A stretch of 64,000 bases of DNA from an uncultured Oscillospiraceae bacterium (GCA_947169975.1 CAMVRT010000001.1:62001-126000), one strand, 5' to 3'; positions 54,045 to 62,734 are shown, counted from the stretch's first letter. Numbers and translations: made by a program. The notes: generated from the letters alone by a model not told the origin.

Positions 54045-54749
54045 ATGATGATCGAGAAGACAGGTACGATCCGGCTGCGGGAGATCCCTGTCCCCGAGAG
54101 CGCAACACCGCAGCAGGTTGAGCTGGCTCAAGGCATGGTGCGGGTGAACCATCTGTACCGCAGCGCTCTGAAGGTGGCTGTGACCCAGATGGAGATCCTG
54201 GACGAGGAGTTTGCCAGTCTGTATGACCACTCCCCTATCCACCACATTGAGTACCGCATCAAAACGCTGGACAGCATCATCGACAAGCTCAAACGCAACG
54301 GCTTCGACGTGACCATTGACAATATCTATGCCCATATCAACGACGTGGCCGGCATCCGCGTCATCTGCAACTATCTGGACGACATATACTATCTGCGCCG
54401 CCTGCTGACCCGCACCGAATCCTTCAAGGTGATCCGGGAGGTGGACTACATCGCCCAGCCCAAGGAATCCGGCTACCGCAGCCTCCACCTGATTATCGAC
54501 GTACCCATCGTGATATCAGAGGGAACGCTGCATCTGCCGGTGGAAATCCAGCTGCGTACCATCGCTATGGACATGTGGGCCAGTCTGGAGCATGAGCTGC
54601 GATACAAGTCCGACCGGGACTTCAATGCGGAGGAAAGTGCGCGGCTGCGGCTGTGCTCCGACGCCATCTCCGAGATCGACCGGGAGATGCAGAATATCTA
54701 TCAGGGCAAGGATCCCGAGTACGAGGCGCCGGTGGAGCCCAAATCCTGA
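54045..54749 (+). CDS. Small alarmone synthetase (RelQ/YjbM-like (p)ppGpp synthetase)
   Basis: 234 residues containing only the RelA/SpoT synthetase domain. Seen are 'IEYRIKTLDSIIDKLKRNG', 'INDVAGIRVICNYLDDIYYL', the GxxS/YRSLH motif in 'KESGYRSLHLII' and 'PVEIQLRTIAMDMWASLEHE'. There is no HD hydrolase, TGS or ACT domain, so it is a synthesis-only small alarmone synthetase. It makes (p)ppGpp under wall or other stress. Start ATG at 54045 or 54048. Monocistronic. Confidence 0.93.
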   Translation: MMIEKTGTIRLREIPVPESATPQQVELAQGMVRVNHLYRSALKVAVTQMEILDEEFASLYDHSPIHHIEYRIKTLDSIIDKLKRNGFDVTIDNIYAHINDVAGIRVICNYLDDIYYLRRLLTRTESFKVIREVDYIAQPKESGYRSLHLIIDVPIVISEGTLHLPVEIQLRTIAMDMWASLEHELRYKSDRDFNAEESARLRLCSDAISEIDREMQNIYQGKDPEYEAPVEPKS

Positions 54750-54778
54750 ACGTGGAACATTTTTTGGTGTAAAAGAGC

Positions 54779-54817
54779 AAAAAAGGACGCGGATCCGACA
54801 GATCCGCGTCCTTTTTT
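54779..54817. terminator. Bidirectional terminator
   Basis: 17-bp stem (AAAAAAGGACGCGGATC arm) with a CGACA loop and T-run. Confidence 0.93.
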
Positions 54818-54824
54818 GACTCTT

Positions 54825-55301
54825 TCAGCCGACAGTGCCGAAGGCGGAGACACCCAGCAGGCTGAGCGCACCCATGATAATGCCCGCCAGCAGCACGCCG
54901 CCCATGCAGGCCAGTGCGCTCTTTTTCAGGCCCATGTCCAGAATGCTGGCCGCCAGCGTACCCGTCCACGCGCCGGTGCCGGGGATGGGGATGCCCACGA
55001 ACAGCAGCAGCGCCAGGAACAAGCCGCGCCCCGCCTTCGCCTGCAGCTTCTCGCCGCCGCGCCGCCCTTTTTCCAGGCAGAAGCTGAAGAATTTGCCGAT
55101 AACCGGCTTGTCTGCCCCCCATTCCAGTACCTTTCGCGCAAAAAGATAGATGATGGGGACGGGCAGCATATTGCCCACGATAGCAATGAGGAAAGTCTGC
55201 CACAGGGGCAGCCCGAACATCACGCCATAGGGAATGGCGCCCCGCAGCTCGATGAGGGGCACCATGGAAACAAAAAATACGATGAGATACTTACGCAGCA
55301 T
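54825..55301 (-). CDS. Small multidrug export family membrane protein (PF06695 type)
   Basis: 158 residues from the ATG at 55301 (GGAGGAC). Four or five membrane segments with 'SMVPLIELRGAIPYG' at the N-terminus and 'LLLFVGIPIPGTGAWTGTLA' in the middle, both signatures of the COG2426/Sm_multidrug_ex family. The name rests on weak early data; the role is best regarded as unknown. A longer open frame upstream has no good start. Confidence 0.85.
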   Translation of the reverse strand: MLRKYLIVFFVSMVPLIELRGAIPYGVMFGLPLWQTFLIAIVGNMLPVPIIYLFARKVLEWGADKPVIGKFFSFCLEKGRRGGEKLQAKAGRGLFLALLLFVGIPIPGTGAWTGTLAASILDMGLKKSALACMGGVLLAGIIMGALSLLGVSAFGTVG

Positions 55302-55532
55302 ATCGTCCTCCGTCTTTACAGATCGAATGCTATAATAGTTTATTATATCTGTCACTGCAGCGCTGCGCAAGTGAAAAATCACCTGCGCGGCACGAATCTC
55401 CGTCTTACACAATCCCGCCGGGAAGCAAGGCCGATCTTCCGTGACAATCACCACGCATTTTTCCGGAAAAAATGTCGACAAGCCGCCCGCTGGCCGTTAT
55501 AATGGAATCAGTATATTGGGAGGGAATGCACT

Positions 55533-57290
55533 ATGTCAGTCAGCGACTATATTGCCCTGCTGGGCGGCGTGGCTCTGTTTCTGTTCGGCATGGCCTTTAT
55601 GGGGGAAAACCTCAAGCGTGTGGCCGGCAGTAAGCTGGAGCTGATCCTCTACCGCCTCAGCAGCACGCCCTTGAGGGGCATCCTGCTGGGTACCGGCGTC
55701 ACCGCCGTGATCCAGTCGTCCTCCGCCACTTCCGTGATGGTGGTGGGTTTCGTCAACTCCGGTATGATGAAGGTGCGTCAGGCCATCGGCATCATCATGG
55801 GCGCCATTCTGGGCACCAGCATCACCGGCTGGATCGTGGCGCTGAGCAGTCTGGGCGGCGGCTCGGGATGGGCAGATCTGCTGTCCACCTCCACCCTGAC
55901 GGGCATGATCGCCATTGTGGGCATCTTGCTGCGGATGGGAAGCAAGAACCGCTCCGTGCGGCACCTGGGCGACATTCTGCTGGGCTTTGCCGTGCTGATG
56001 TTCGGCATGAGCTCTATGAGCGCCGCCGTGTCCCCCCTGCGGGAAAGCGCCAGCTTCCTGCGGCTGCTCACCGCCTTCTCCAACCCCCTGCTGGGCATTC
56101 TGGTGGGTATATTGATCACCAGCGTGCTGCAGAGTGCCTCTGCCGCCGTGGGTATCCTGCAGGCTCTGGCCGCCACCGGCGCCATTACCTTTGATGTGGC
56201 ACTGCCCATCGTCATGGGTATCGCCATCGGCGCTGCCGTGCCCGTGCTGCTCAGTGCCCTGGGCGCAAGCACTGCGGGCAAGCGCACCGCCTTCGCCTAC
56301 CTGCTCATCGACGTGCTGGGCGTGATCATCTGGGGTATCGTGTTTTACGGTGTCAATGCTGTGTTCCGCTTTTCCTTCCTGGGCACCACTATGACCGCTG
56401 TGACCATCGCACTGATGAATACCCTGTTCCGTCTGGCCACCGTGCTGGTGCTGGCGCCTATGATCCGCCCCCTGGAGAAGCTGGTGTGCCTGGCTGTGCC
56501 GGACAAGGGGACCGATCATGCCGACGGGGAGGACATGGACCGGCTGGAGGAACGGTTCCTGCAGCACCCGGCACTGGCCGTGGAGCAGAGCCGTCTGGTG
56601 ACCAACTCCATGGCGCAGAAGGCCAGAGAGAACCTGCTGGATGCCATGGCACTGCGCAGCGAATACTCCGACAAGGGCTTCGACCGGGTGGAGGAGCTGG
56701 AGTCCGTCATCGACCGGTACGAGGACAAGCTGGGCACCTATCTGATGAAGATCACCACCAAATCCATTTCTACCGAACAGAGCGAGGACGTGAGCAAGTA
56801 TCTCCACACCATCTCCGACTTCGAGCGCATTTCCGATCACGCGCTGAACATTGCAGAAGCTGCCCGGGAGCTGCACGAAAAGGAGATCACCTTCTCCGGC
56901 AACGCGGCACGGGAGCTGACGGTGATGGAAAATGCGGTAAAGGAGATCCTGCATCTCACCGTGGACGCCTTCGTGTCCGGCAACATGACGCTGGCGGCGC
57001 GGGTAGAGCCGCTGGAGGAGATCATCGACGGGCTGTGCGACGAGATGAAGCTGCACCACGTGGAGCGGCTGAAAACCGGCGAGTGCACCCTGTCCCACGG
57101 CTTCGTGTTCAACGATCTGCTGACCAACTACGAGCGGGTAGCCGACCACTGCTCCAATGTGGCCGTTGCCATGATCGAGCTGAAATCCGACAGCTTTGAC
57201 ACCCACGAGTATCTCAAGAGCGTCCGCGAGATGCGGGACGCCTCCTTCTCCCGCCACTACGAAGAGTACCGGCAGAAATACGCCATATAA
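55533..57290 (+). CDS. Na/Pi symporter family protein with C-terminal PhoU domain
   Basis: 585 residues. Two Na/Pi-cotransporter repeats with 'TGVTAVIQSSSATSVMVVGF' and 'ILITSVLQSASAAVGILQAL' (QSSS and QSAS motifs), eight or so membrane segments, then a cytoplasmic helical PhoU-like domain (about 340-560, 'YLHTISDFERISDHALNIAE' and 'NDLLTNYERVADHCSNVAVA'). It probably imports phosphate with sodium; PhoU-type tails regulate uptake. Ribosome binding site GGGAGGG. Followed by a terminator, then the repeat. Confidence 0.93.
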   Translation: MSVSDYIALLGGVALFLFGMAFMGENLKRVAGSKLELILYRLSSTPLRGILLGTGVTAVIQSSSATSVMVVGFVNSGMMKVRQAIGIIMGAILGTSITGWIVALSSLGGGSGWADLLSTSTLTGMIAIVGILLRMGSKNRSVRHLGDILLGFAVLMFGMSSMSAAVSPLRESASFLRLLTAFSNPLLGILVGILITSVLQSASAAVGILQALAATGAITFDVALPIVMGIAIGAAVPVLLSALGASTAGKRTAFAYLLIDVLGVIIWGIVFYGVNAVFRFSFLGTTMTAVTIALMNTLFRLATVLVLAPMIRPLEKLVCLAVPDKGTDHADGEDMDRLEERFLQHPALAVEQSRLVTNSMAQKARENLLDAMALRSEYSDKGFDRVEELESVIDRYEDKLGTYLMKITTKSISTEQSEDVSKYLHTISDFERISDHALNIAEAARELHEKEITFSGNAARELTVMENAVKEILHLTVDAFVSGNMTLAARVEPLEEIIDGLCDEMKLHHVERLKTGECTLSHGFVFNDLLTNYERVADHCSNVAVAMIELKSDSFDTHEYLKSVREMRDASFSRHYEEYRQKYAI

Positions 57291-57296
57291 GAGCTT

Positions 57297-57328
57297 CTCC
57301 GGGACGGCTGAGCCGCCCCGGAGTTTTT
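57297..57328 (+). terminator. Terminator of the Na/Pi symporter gene
   Basis: CTCCGGG and CGGC arms pair with GCCG and CCCGGAG, followed by TTTTT. Confidence 0.88.
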
Positions 57329-57489
57329 ATACCAGTCTCCCATTAAAAGTAGACAGTGTCTACTTTTAATAGCGCGTCAGCGCGTCGGAGACTGTATGAG
57401 ACGTCATCTGTGCCTCGGCACAGATGGGGCGACGCGTCATGCGGCGCCCTTTCCATAAAAAGCAGAAACTTTTTATGGAAAAACAGTAT
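57328..57489 (+). repeat. Three-hairpin dispersed repeat, copy 2
   Basis: Begins TATACCAGTCTCCC. Hairpin 1 (57343-57368, TTAAAAGTAGAC arm), core TAGCGCGTCAGCGCGTCGGAG and CTGTATGAGACG, hairpin 2 (CATCTGTGCC/GGCACAGATG), GGCGACGCGTCA, and hairpin 3 (57450-57481, TTTCCATAAAAAG arm). It fills the whole space between the symporter terminator and the stop codon of the next, convergent gene. Reverse copy of 28229-28392. Confidence 0.85.
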
Positions 57490-58022
57490 TATACCGGGAT
57501 CCCGGCGATACCCGTCACCGGATCGGCAAAGATGGGCAGGTGCGGGGTGTGGTACGTCCAGCGGAGGAACAGCGCCCCGATAAGCAGCATCAGCAGCAGG
57601 CTCAGGAGCTGCCAGCCCCGGCCGTCAAACCGTCCGCTCTCTCTGGCCCGGCGGGTGACGGCGAAGGCCAGCAGCACCGCCAGCTGGAAGATCAGAATAT
57701 TCACCAGATGATGAGGCCTCCCCATGATGCCCCAGAGGGTATAGTAGGTCACGGGAATGGCGATCAGCCCCGCCAGCAGTCCCAGCATACGGGGGAACAG
57801 CGCCGAAGCGCCGTTTGTCACCGCCTCTGCCAGAGTCCACAGGAGCCATGGCACCGCCAGCAGCTTCATGTGCTCCCAGGTGGACTCGTTGACGGCGGCG
57901 AAGGCCGCCGCCACAGGGCTTCTGCCGCTCCACTCATAGACAAAGTGGAGCAGATTGCCTGCGATGAGCGTCAGCAGCAGCCCCGCGATCTCCCATCTGT
58001 GCTGTCTTTCTTCCATAACCAT
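57489..58022 (-). CDS. Membrane protein, unknown
   Basis: 177 residues from the ATG at 58022 (ATG at 58016 also possible). Five or six membrane segments; features include 'NLLHFVYEWSGRSPVAAAFA', 'VNESTWEHMKLLAVPWLLWT' and 'YTLWGIMGRPHHLVNILIF'. The conserved-looking His, Glu and Trp residues inside the membrane suggest a real family, but I cannot name one with confidence. Its ribosome binding site GGAGGGG lies inside a perfect hairpin. Third gene of the thrS operon. Confidence 0.7.
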   Translation of the reverse strand: MVMEERQHRWEIAGLLLTLIAGNLLHFVYEWSGRSPVAAAFAAVNESTWEHMKLLAVPWLLWTLAEAVTNGASALFPRMLGLLAGLIAIPVTYYTLWGIMGRPHHLVNILIFQLAVLLAFAVTRRARESGRFDGRGWQLLSLLLMLLIGALFLRWTYHTPHLPIFADPVTGIAGIPV

Positions 58023-58059
58023 CACACCCCTCCGCAAATCCTATGCGGAGGGGTGTGAT
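58021..58059 (-). promoter_or_regulatory. Hairpin hiding the ribosome binding site of the 57489-58022 gene
   Basis: Perfect 16-bp stem with a 7-nt loop between two genes of one operon. On the transcript its second arm (TGCGGAGGGGTGTGAT) contains the ribosome binding site and the first two bases of the start codon. No T-run follows, so it looks more like a translational control or spacer hairpin than a terminator. Confidence 0.6.
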
Positions 58060-58063
58060 CTTA

Positions 58064-58672
58064 TTATGCGTGATACGTGGGCACTACGATGCCCTTCCAT
58101 TGGGTGGGATCGAAGCCGTTGTCCTCCAGCAGATGCACCTGCTCTGCCGGATAGAGTGCGAGAAAATCGTCCAGATCGCCGATATTCTCAAAGCCCAGAG
58201 TGCCGCGGCGATAGTGCATGGGCACGATGATCCGGGGCTCCAGCGCATCCGCCACCAGCTTGGCGTGTGCGGCATCCACGGTGTAGGTGCCGCCCACCGG
58301 CAGCAGCAGCACGTCGCAGCGGCGCAGCTCCTTGGCCTGATCCGCCGTCAGCAGATGGCCCAGGTCGCCCAGATGTACCACCGTCTGTCCCTCGGCGCGG
58401 AGGATGTGGACGGTGTTATTGCCCCGCATCCGTCCGTTCTGGTCGTCGTGGAAAGTGGCCACGGTGTTCACGGTGAAAGGAGAAGGCACGCCCTCGGCCA
58501 GCGTCACCGCCTCGCGGCAGTTGTGGTCGAAATGCTCGTGACTGCACAGCACCTCGTTGGCATGCGTGTGAACCGGCTCATAGCCCTTGACCCGCAGAAA
58601 AGGATCCAGCACGATGCGATAGCCCTCCGACTCCACGCAGAAGCAGGAGTGGCCCAGCCATGTGATCTTCAT
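58064..58672 (-). CDS. MBL-fold metal-dependent hydrolase (UlaG-like, COG2220)
   Basis: 202 residues, start ATG at 58672 (AAAGGAGAATC). Metallo-beta-lactamase fold with 'WLGHSCFCVESEGYRIVLDP', the metal motif 'CSHEHFDHN', 'HLGDLGHLL' and 'VPMHYR'. The substrate is unknown. It follows thrS by 24 nt and should be read through from the T-box-controlled promoter. Confidence 0.88.
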   Translation of the reverse strand: MKITWLGHSCFCVESEGYRIVLDPFLRVKGYEPVHTHANEVLCSHEHFDHNCREAVTLAEGVPSPFTVNTVATFHDDQNGRMRGNNTVHILRAEGQTVVHLGDLGHLLTADQAKELRRCDVLLLPVGGTYTVDAAHAKLVADALEPRIIVPMHYRRGTLGFENIGDLDDFLALYPAEQVHLLEDNGFDPTQWKGIVVPTYHA

Positions 58673-58696
58673 GATGATTCTCCTTTTGGAATGCTC

Positions 58697-60490
58697 TTAT
58701 TTCTTGGCCCGGGTATCCACTACCTCACGCAGCAGAGCGGTGAAATCGTCCAGAGACATGGCGCCCAGGTCGCCGTCGGCGCGGTGGCGCGGAGAGACGG
58801 TGCCGTTCTCCATGTCGCGGTCGCCCACCACCAGCATATAGGGCACCTTGTCCAGCTGGGCCTCGCGGATCTTCTTGCCGATCTTCTCGTTGCGGTAGTC
58901 CACCTCCACCCGGAAGCCCTGCTCCTCCAGCTTCCCGGCGGCCTCGGCACAGTAGTCGGCGGCGCGGTCGGTAACGGGCAGGAAGCGGACCTGCTCGGGA
59001 GCCATCCAGGTGGGCAGAGCGCCGGCGTACTCCTCAATGAGGTAAGCCAGGGTGCGCTCGTAGCAGCCCATGGAGGTGCGGTGGATGATATAGGGCAGAG
59101 CCTTCTCGCCGTTCTCATCGATATAGTACATGCCGTAGCGCTGGGCCAGCAGCATGTCGATCTGGATGGTGACAAGGGTGTCCTCCTTGCCAAAGACGTT
59201 CTTGTACTGGATATCCAGCTTGGGACCGTAGAAGGCTGCCTCGTCGATGCCGATGTCGTACTTCACGCCCAGATCGTCCAGGATCTGACCCATAATGCGC
59301 TGGGCCTGCTCCCACTGTTCGGCACTGCCCTCGTACTTGTTGTCGGGGTTGGCGGGATCCCACTGGGAGAAACGGAAGGTGCACTTATCCAGCAGGCCCA
59401 GCGTGCCCAGGCAGTACTTGGCCAGATCCAGGCAGCCCTTGAACTCCTCCTCCAGCTGGTCGGGGCGGAGGATCAGATGGCCCTCGGAAATGGTGAACTG
59501 GCGGACGCGGATGAGGCCGTGCATCTCGCCGGAGTCCTCGTTACGGAACAGGGTGGACGTCTCGCCCAGACGCATGGGCAGATCGCGGTAGGAGCGCTGG
59601 CGGTTCAGGAACACCTGATACTGGAAGGGGCAGGTCATGGGACGCAGGGCGAAGCACTCCTTGGTCTCGTCGTCCGGATCGCCCAGGATGAACATGCCGT
59701 CCCGGTAGTGATCCCAGTGACCGGAGATCTTATAGAGCTCCCGCTTGGCCATATAGGGGGTCTTGGTCAGCTGATAGCCCCGCTTCTTCTCCTCGTCCTC
59801 GATCCAGCGCTGCAGCACCTGGAGGACACGGGCGCCCTTGGGCAGGATAATGGGCAGGCCCTGGCCGATATAATCCACGGTGGTGAAATACTCCAGCTCG
59901 CGGCCCAGCTTGTTGTGGTCACGCTTCAGCGCCTCTTCCCGCTGCTTCAGGTACTCATCCAGTTCCTCCTTCTTGGGGAAGGCCACGGCGTAGATACGCT
60001 GGAGCATCTTGCGGTTGCTGTCGCCCCGCCAGTAGGCGCCGGTGCTGGAGGTCAGCTTCACGGCGTTGCCCTTGATGCGGCCGGTGGAGTCCAGATGGGG
60101 ACCGGCGCACAGGTCGGTGAACTCGCCCTGCTTATAGAAGCTGATGACAGCATCCTCCGGCAGGTCGTTGATGAGCTCCACCTTGTAGGGCTCCTCCTTC
60201 TCCTCCATGAAGCGGATGGCCTCCTCACGGGGCAGCTCGAACCGCTCCAGCTTCAGCTTTTCCTTGCAGATCTTCCGCATCTCCGCCTCCAGAGCGTCCA
60301 GATGCTCCCGGGTAAAGCTGAAGGGTGCGTCAAAATCGTAGTAGAAGCCGGTGTCGATGCTGGGACCGATGGCCAGCTTGACCTCGGGGTACAGGCGCTT
60401 GACGGCCTGGGCCAGCACGTGGGAGCAGGTGTGCCAGTAGGTACGGCGGTACTGCTCGTTTTCAAAGGTGTACAGGTTTTCTTCGGACAT
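58697..60490 (-). CDS. thrS: Threonyl-tRNA synthetase without TGS domain
   Basis: 597 residues from the ATG at 60490 (AAAGGAGGA). The usual N-terminal TGS domain (about 60 residues) is missing. The protein starts directly in the editing domain with 'HTCSHVLAQAVKRLYPEVKL' and 'GFYYDFD'. The class II core has 'RELYKISGHWDHYRDGMF', the motif 2 region 'LRPMTCPFQYQVFLN', 'ISEGHLIL' and motif 3 'HRTSMGCYERTLAYLIEEYA'. A C-terminal anticodon-binding domain follows. Expression is controlled by a T-box leader. Confidence 0.95.
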   Translation of the reverse strand: MSEENLYTFENEQYRRTYWHTCSHVLAQAVKRLYPEVKLAIGPSIDTGFYYDFDAPFSFTREHLDALEAEMRKICKEKLKLERFELPREEAIRFMEEKEEPYKVELINDLPEDAVISFYKQGEFTDLCAGPHLDSTGRIKGNAVKLTSSTGAYWRGDSNRKMLQRIYAVAFPKKEELDEYLKQREEALKRDHNKLGRELEYFTTVDYIGQGLPIILPKGARVLQVLQRWIEDEEKKRGYQLTKTPYMAKRELYKISGHWDHYRDGMFILGDPDDETKECFALRPMTCPFQYQVFLNRQRSYRDLPMRLGETSTLFRNEDSGEMHGLIRVRQFTISEGHLILRPDQLEEEFKGCLDLAKYCLGTLGLLDKCTFRFSQWDPANPDNKYEGSAEQWEQAQRIMGQILDDLGVKYDIGIDEAAFYGPKLDIQYKNVFGKEDTLVTIQIDMLLAQRYGMYYIDENGEKALPYIIHRTSMGCYERTLAYLIEEYAGALPTWMAPEQVRFLPVTDRAADYCAEAAGKLEEQGFRVEVDYRNEKIGKKIREAQLDKVPYMLVVGDRDMENGTVSPRHRADGDLGAMSLDDFTALLREVVDTRAKK

Positions 60491-60523
60491 GGTGTTTTCC
60501 TCCTTTTCTTTGGGGGTGGGCAT

Positions 60524-60783
60524 AAAAGAACCTCACCCCTGATCGGTTTCAGGGGTGAGGTAAAGATGCTTTACTCCACGGTTCCACCCTGCTTACGGCA
60601 TACGCCGTCGCTCGTGATCTCTGTAACGGGAGAACCCGTCCCCGCCTACTAAGCGTGATCCGTTCGGGGGGCGGCTCGGAGGCGGTGGCCCTGTCGGTTT
60701 CCGGCGGATACCCTCACAGCACAAGGGGTATCTCTCTGACGTCATTCACCGGCGGCGTCCTCGTCAATGCCTTTTCGTGATTA
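60524..60783 (-). promoter_or_regulatory. T-box leader (threonine) of thrS
   Basis: On the minus strand the leader runs from the promoter to a terminator just before thrS. The T-box AGGGTGGAACCGTGG (60576-60590) can pair with uncharged tRNA and form the antiterminator. It is followed by the terminator stem (60531-60560, CCTCACCCCTGA arm) and a T-rich run. Upstream, Stem I shows AGAGAGATACCCC and its partner GAGGGTATC, and 'GGAAACCGAC' offers ACC (Thr) as a candidate specifier. High uncharged tRNA-Thr should permit read-through into thrS and the two genes after it. Confidence 0.92.
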
Positions 60784-60789
60784 CGGTAC

Positions 60790-60818
60790 AATATAGCACG
60801 GTTTTTCCCCGTTGTCAA
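60790..60818 (-). promoter_or_regulatory. Promoter of the thrS operon
   Basis: TTGACA (60813-60818), 17-bp spacer, TATATT (60790-60795) on the minus strand, 5 nt after the stop codon of the HAD gene. Confidence 0.9.
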
Positions 60819-60822
60819 CGGA

Positions 60823-61464
60823 TCAAATGATCTTTTCCAGCAATTGGTCGAAGCTCTCCAGCACCTCTGCGGCGCCGTGCTGCAGCAGAAAGTCCGGATC
60901 ACGGTAGCCCCAGCCTACGATAGCCGCGTCCAACCCGGCATTCTTCGCCGTGGCCGCGTCCACCTCGCTGTCGCCCACGTAGAGGGCATGGGAACGGTCC
61001 ACGCCCAGCTGCTCCAGCGTACGGTACACGTTGTCCGGCGCCGGCTTGCGGGGGTGGACGCCGTCGTCACCCACCGTCAGCACGCCGGGGAAAAACTTTT
61101 CGCCCAGTTCCTTTGCCGTGGCGTCCGGCTTGTTGGACACCACCGCCGCCGCCACGCCGTTTTGGTGCAGCTTGTCCAGCAGCTCCACGGCTCCCTCATA
61201 GGGTACGGTCACGCTGCAGGGGTGATCCCGGTAGTAGTCCCGGTAGAGCAGGTAGACCCGCTCCACCTCGTCCTCGGGCGTGCCCGCCGGCAGAGCGTCC
61301 TTTGTTAGCCGCCGGGCGCCGTTGCCCACCATCTTGCGGTACTCCGCCATGGTGTGGGTGGGGTAGCCGTTGGCCTCCAGCACCACGTTCAGCGTGCCGC
61401 CGATGTCGCCAAGGGTGTTCAGCAGCGTGCCGTCCATATCAAATAATACAGCCTGATATTTCAT
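60823..61464 (-). CDS. HAD-family phosphatase (phosphoglycolate phosphatase-like)
   Basis: 213 residues from the ATG at 61464; an ATG at 61476 overlapping the ychF stop is equally possible. HAD motifs: I 'LFDMDGTLLNTLGD', II 'VVSNKPDA', III in 'RKPAPDNVY' and IV 'YVGDSEVDAATAKNAG'. A cap domain of the C1 (Gph/PgmB) type lies between motifs I and II. The likely substrate is a small phosphate ester; the exact one is not known. Translationally coupled to ychF. Confidence 0.9.
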   Translation of the reverse strand: MKYQAVLFDMDGTLLNTLGDIGGTLNVVLEANGYPTHTMAEYRKMVGNGARRLTKDALPAGTPEDEVERVYLLYRDYYRDHPCSVTVPYEGAVELLDKLHQNGVAAAVVSNKPDATAKELGEKFFPGVLTVGDDGVHPRKPAPDNVYRTLEQLGVDRSHALYVGDSEVDAATAKNAGLDAAIVGWGYRDPDFLLQHGAAEVLESFDQLLEKII

Positions 61465-61468
61465 CGTC

Positions 61469-62581
61469 TTACACATTGAACCGGAAGTAGATCATGTCGC
61501 CGTCCTTGACCACGTACTCCTTGCCCTCGGAGCGCAGCAGTCCCTTTTCCTTGGCGGCAGCCACGCTGCCGCAGGCGATCATTTCGTCGAAGTTGATGGT
61601 CTCGGCCCGGATGAAGCCCCGCTCAATATCGGAGTGGATCTTACCGGCGGCCTGAGGCGCCTTGGTGCCCTTGCGGATGGTCCAGGCCCGGCACTCGTCC
61701 TTGCCGTAGGTCAGGAAGGAGATGAGGCCCAGCAGCTCGTAGGAGCACTGGATCAGGCGGTCCAGACCGGACTTCTCGATGCCCAGATCCTCCAGGAACA
61801 TGGCACGCTCCTCCGGATCGTCCAGCTCGGCAATGTCCTGCTCCAGCTTGGCGCAGATGGGCAGCACCTGAGCGCCTTCCCGGGCGGCCAGCTCCGCCAC
61901 CTGGCGATAGTATTCGTTGTTTTCGTAGTCGGCGAAGCCGTCCTCGTCCATGTTGGCGGCGTAGATAATGGGCTTGAGGCTCAGCAGGTCGGCGGTGGAC
62001 ACGATGGCCATGTCGTCCTCGCCGCAGTCAAAGGTGCGGGCGGACTTCCCGGCGTCCAGATGCTCCGCCAGAGCCCGGAACACATCGGCCTCGTGGAGGA
62101 ACTTCTTGTCGCCCTTGGCGGCCTTGGCGGCCTTGTCCACCCGGCGATTCACCATCTCCAGATCGGCCATGATCAGCTCCAGGTCAATGGTCTCAATGTC
62201 GCCCAGGGGGTCCACCGGCACGTTCTGGGAGGCGTCGGCCACCACGTGCATGATGTTCTCGTCGTCAAAGCAGCGCACCACGTGGACGATGGCGTCGGTG
62301 CGGCGGATGTTCTCCAGGAACTTGTTGCCCAGACCCGCGCCCTGGCTTGCGCCCTTCACCAGCCCCGCAATGTCCACAAACTCAATGACGGCGGGGGTCT
62401 TCTTGTCCGGCTCGTACATCTCCGCCAGCTTGTCCAGCCGGGCGTCCGGCACAGCCACCATGCCCACATTGGGCTCGATGGTGCAGAAGGGATAGTTGGC
62501 GCTCTCCGCCCCCGCGTTGGTAATGGCGTTGAACAGGGTCGACTTTCCCACGTTGGGAAGTCCCACGATACCGAGCTTCAT
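61469..62581 (-). CDS. ychF: YchF/Obg-type ATPase
   Basis: 370 residues. P-loop 'LPNVGKSTLFNAIT', switch region 'FVDIAGLVKGASQGAGLGN', and a NMDE-type base-specificity loop ('YAANMDEDGF') that favours ATP over GTP. A coiled-coil and a TGS-like C-domain ('GFIRAETINFDEMIACGS', 'KDGDMIYFRFNV') follow. It is a redox-responsive ribosome-associated ATPase. The promoter at 62735-62763 gives a purine-rich leader of about 145 nt. Ribosome binding site TAAGGAGACG. Confidence 0.96.
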   Translation of the reverse strand: MKLGIVGLPNVGKSTLFNAITNAGAESANYPFCTIEPNVGMVAVPDARLDKLAEMYEPDKKTPAVIEFVDIAGLVKGASQGAGLGNKFLENIRRTDAIVHVVRCFDDENIMHVVADASQNVPVDPLGDIETIDLELIMADLEMVNRRVDKAAKAAKGDKKFLHEADVFRALAEHLDAGKSARTFDCGEDDMAIVSTADLLSLKPIIYAANMDEDGFADYENNEYYRQVAELAAREGAQVLPICAKLEQDIAELDDPEERAMFLEDLGIEKSGLDRLIQCSYELLGLISFLTYGKDECRAWTIRKGTKAPQAAGKIHSDIERGFIRAETINFDEMIACGSVAAAKEKGLLRSEGKEYVVKDGDMIYFRFNV

Positions 62582-62734
62582 CTATGATCACGTCTCCTTA
62601 AATAATCTCTGTTTGCAGCGGTTTGGCCTTCTGACTTTTCAATTACAGATACTCTTTCCGCATTTCTTTCCCTTAAGGGTCTTTCTCTTCCTTGTTTTCT
62701 CTTCAAGAGAGAAAGAGCCCTCCGTAACGGTGGA

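Noticed and set aside
57356-57583. Conserved peptide MSTF-SASARRRLYET seen in both repeat copies
   Set aside because: The similarity follows from the shared repeat DNA. The hairpin stems change as pairs and the frame diverges after the core, so it is structure, not protein, that is kept.
58043-60652. 869-codon open frame on the plus strand, antisense to thrS
   Set aside because: It lies opposite a clear ThrRS, has no ribosome binding site, and shows the His/Leu/Gly-rich composition typical of antisense frames in high-GC genes.
60491-60783. Small reading frames in the thrS leader
   Set aside because: The region is fully explained by the promoter, T-box and terminator; the short frames have no ribosome binding site.
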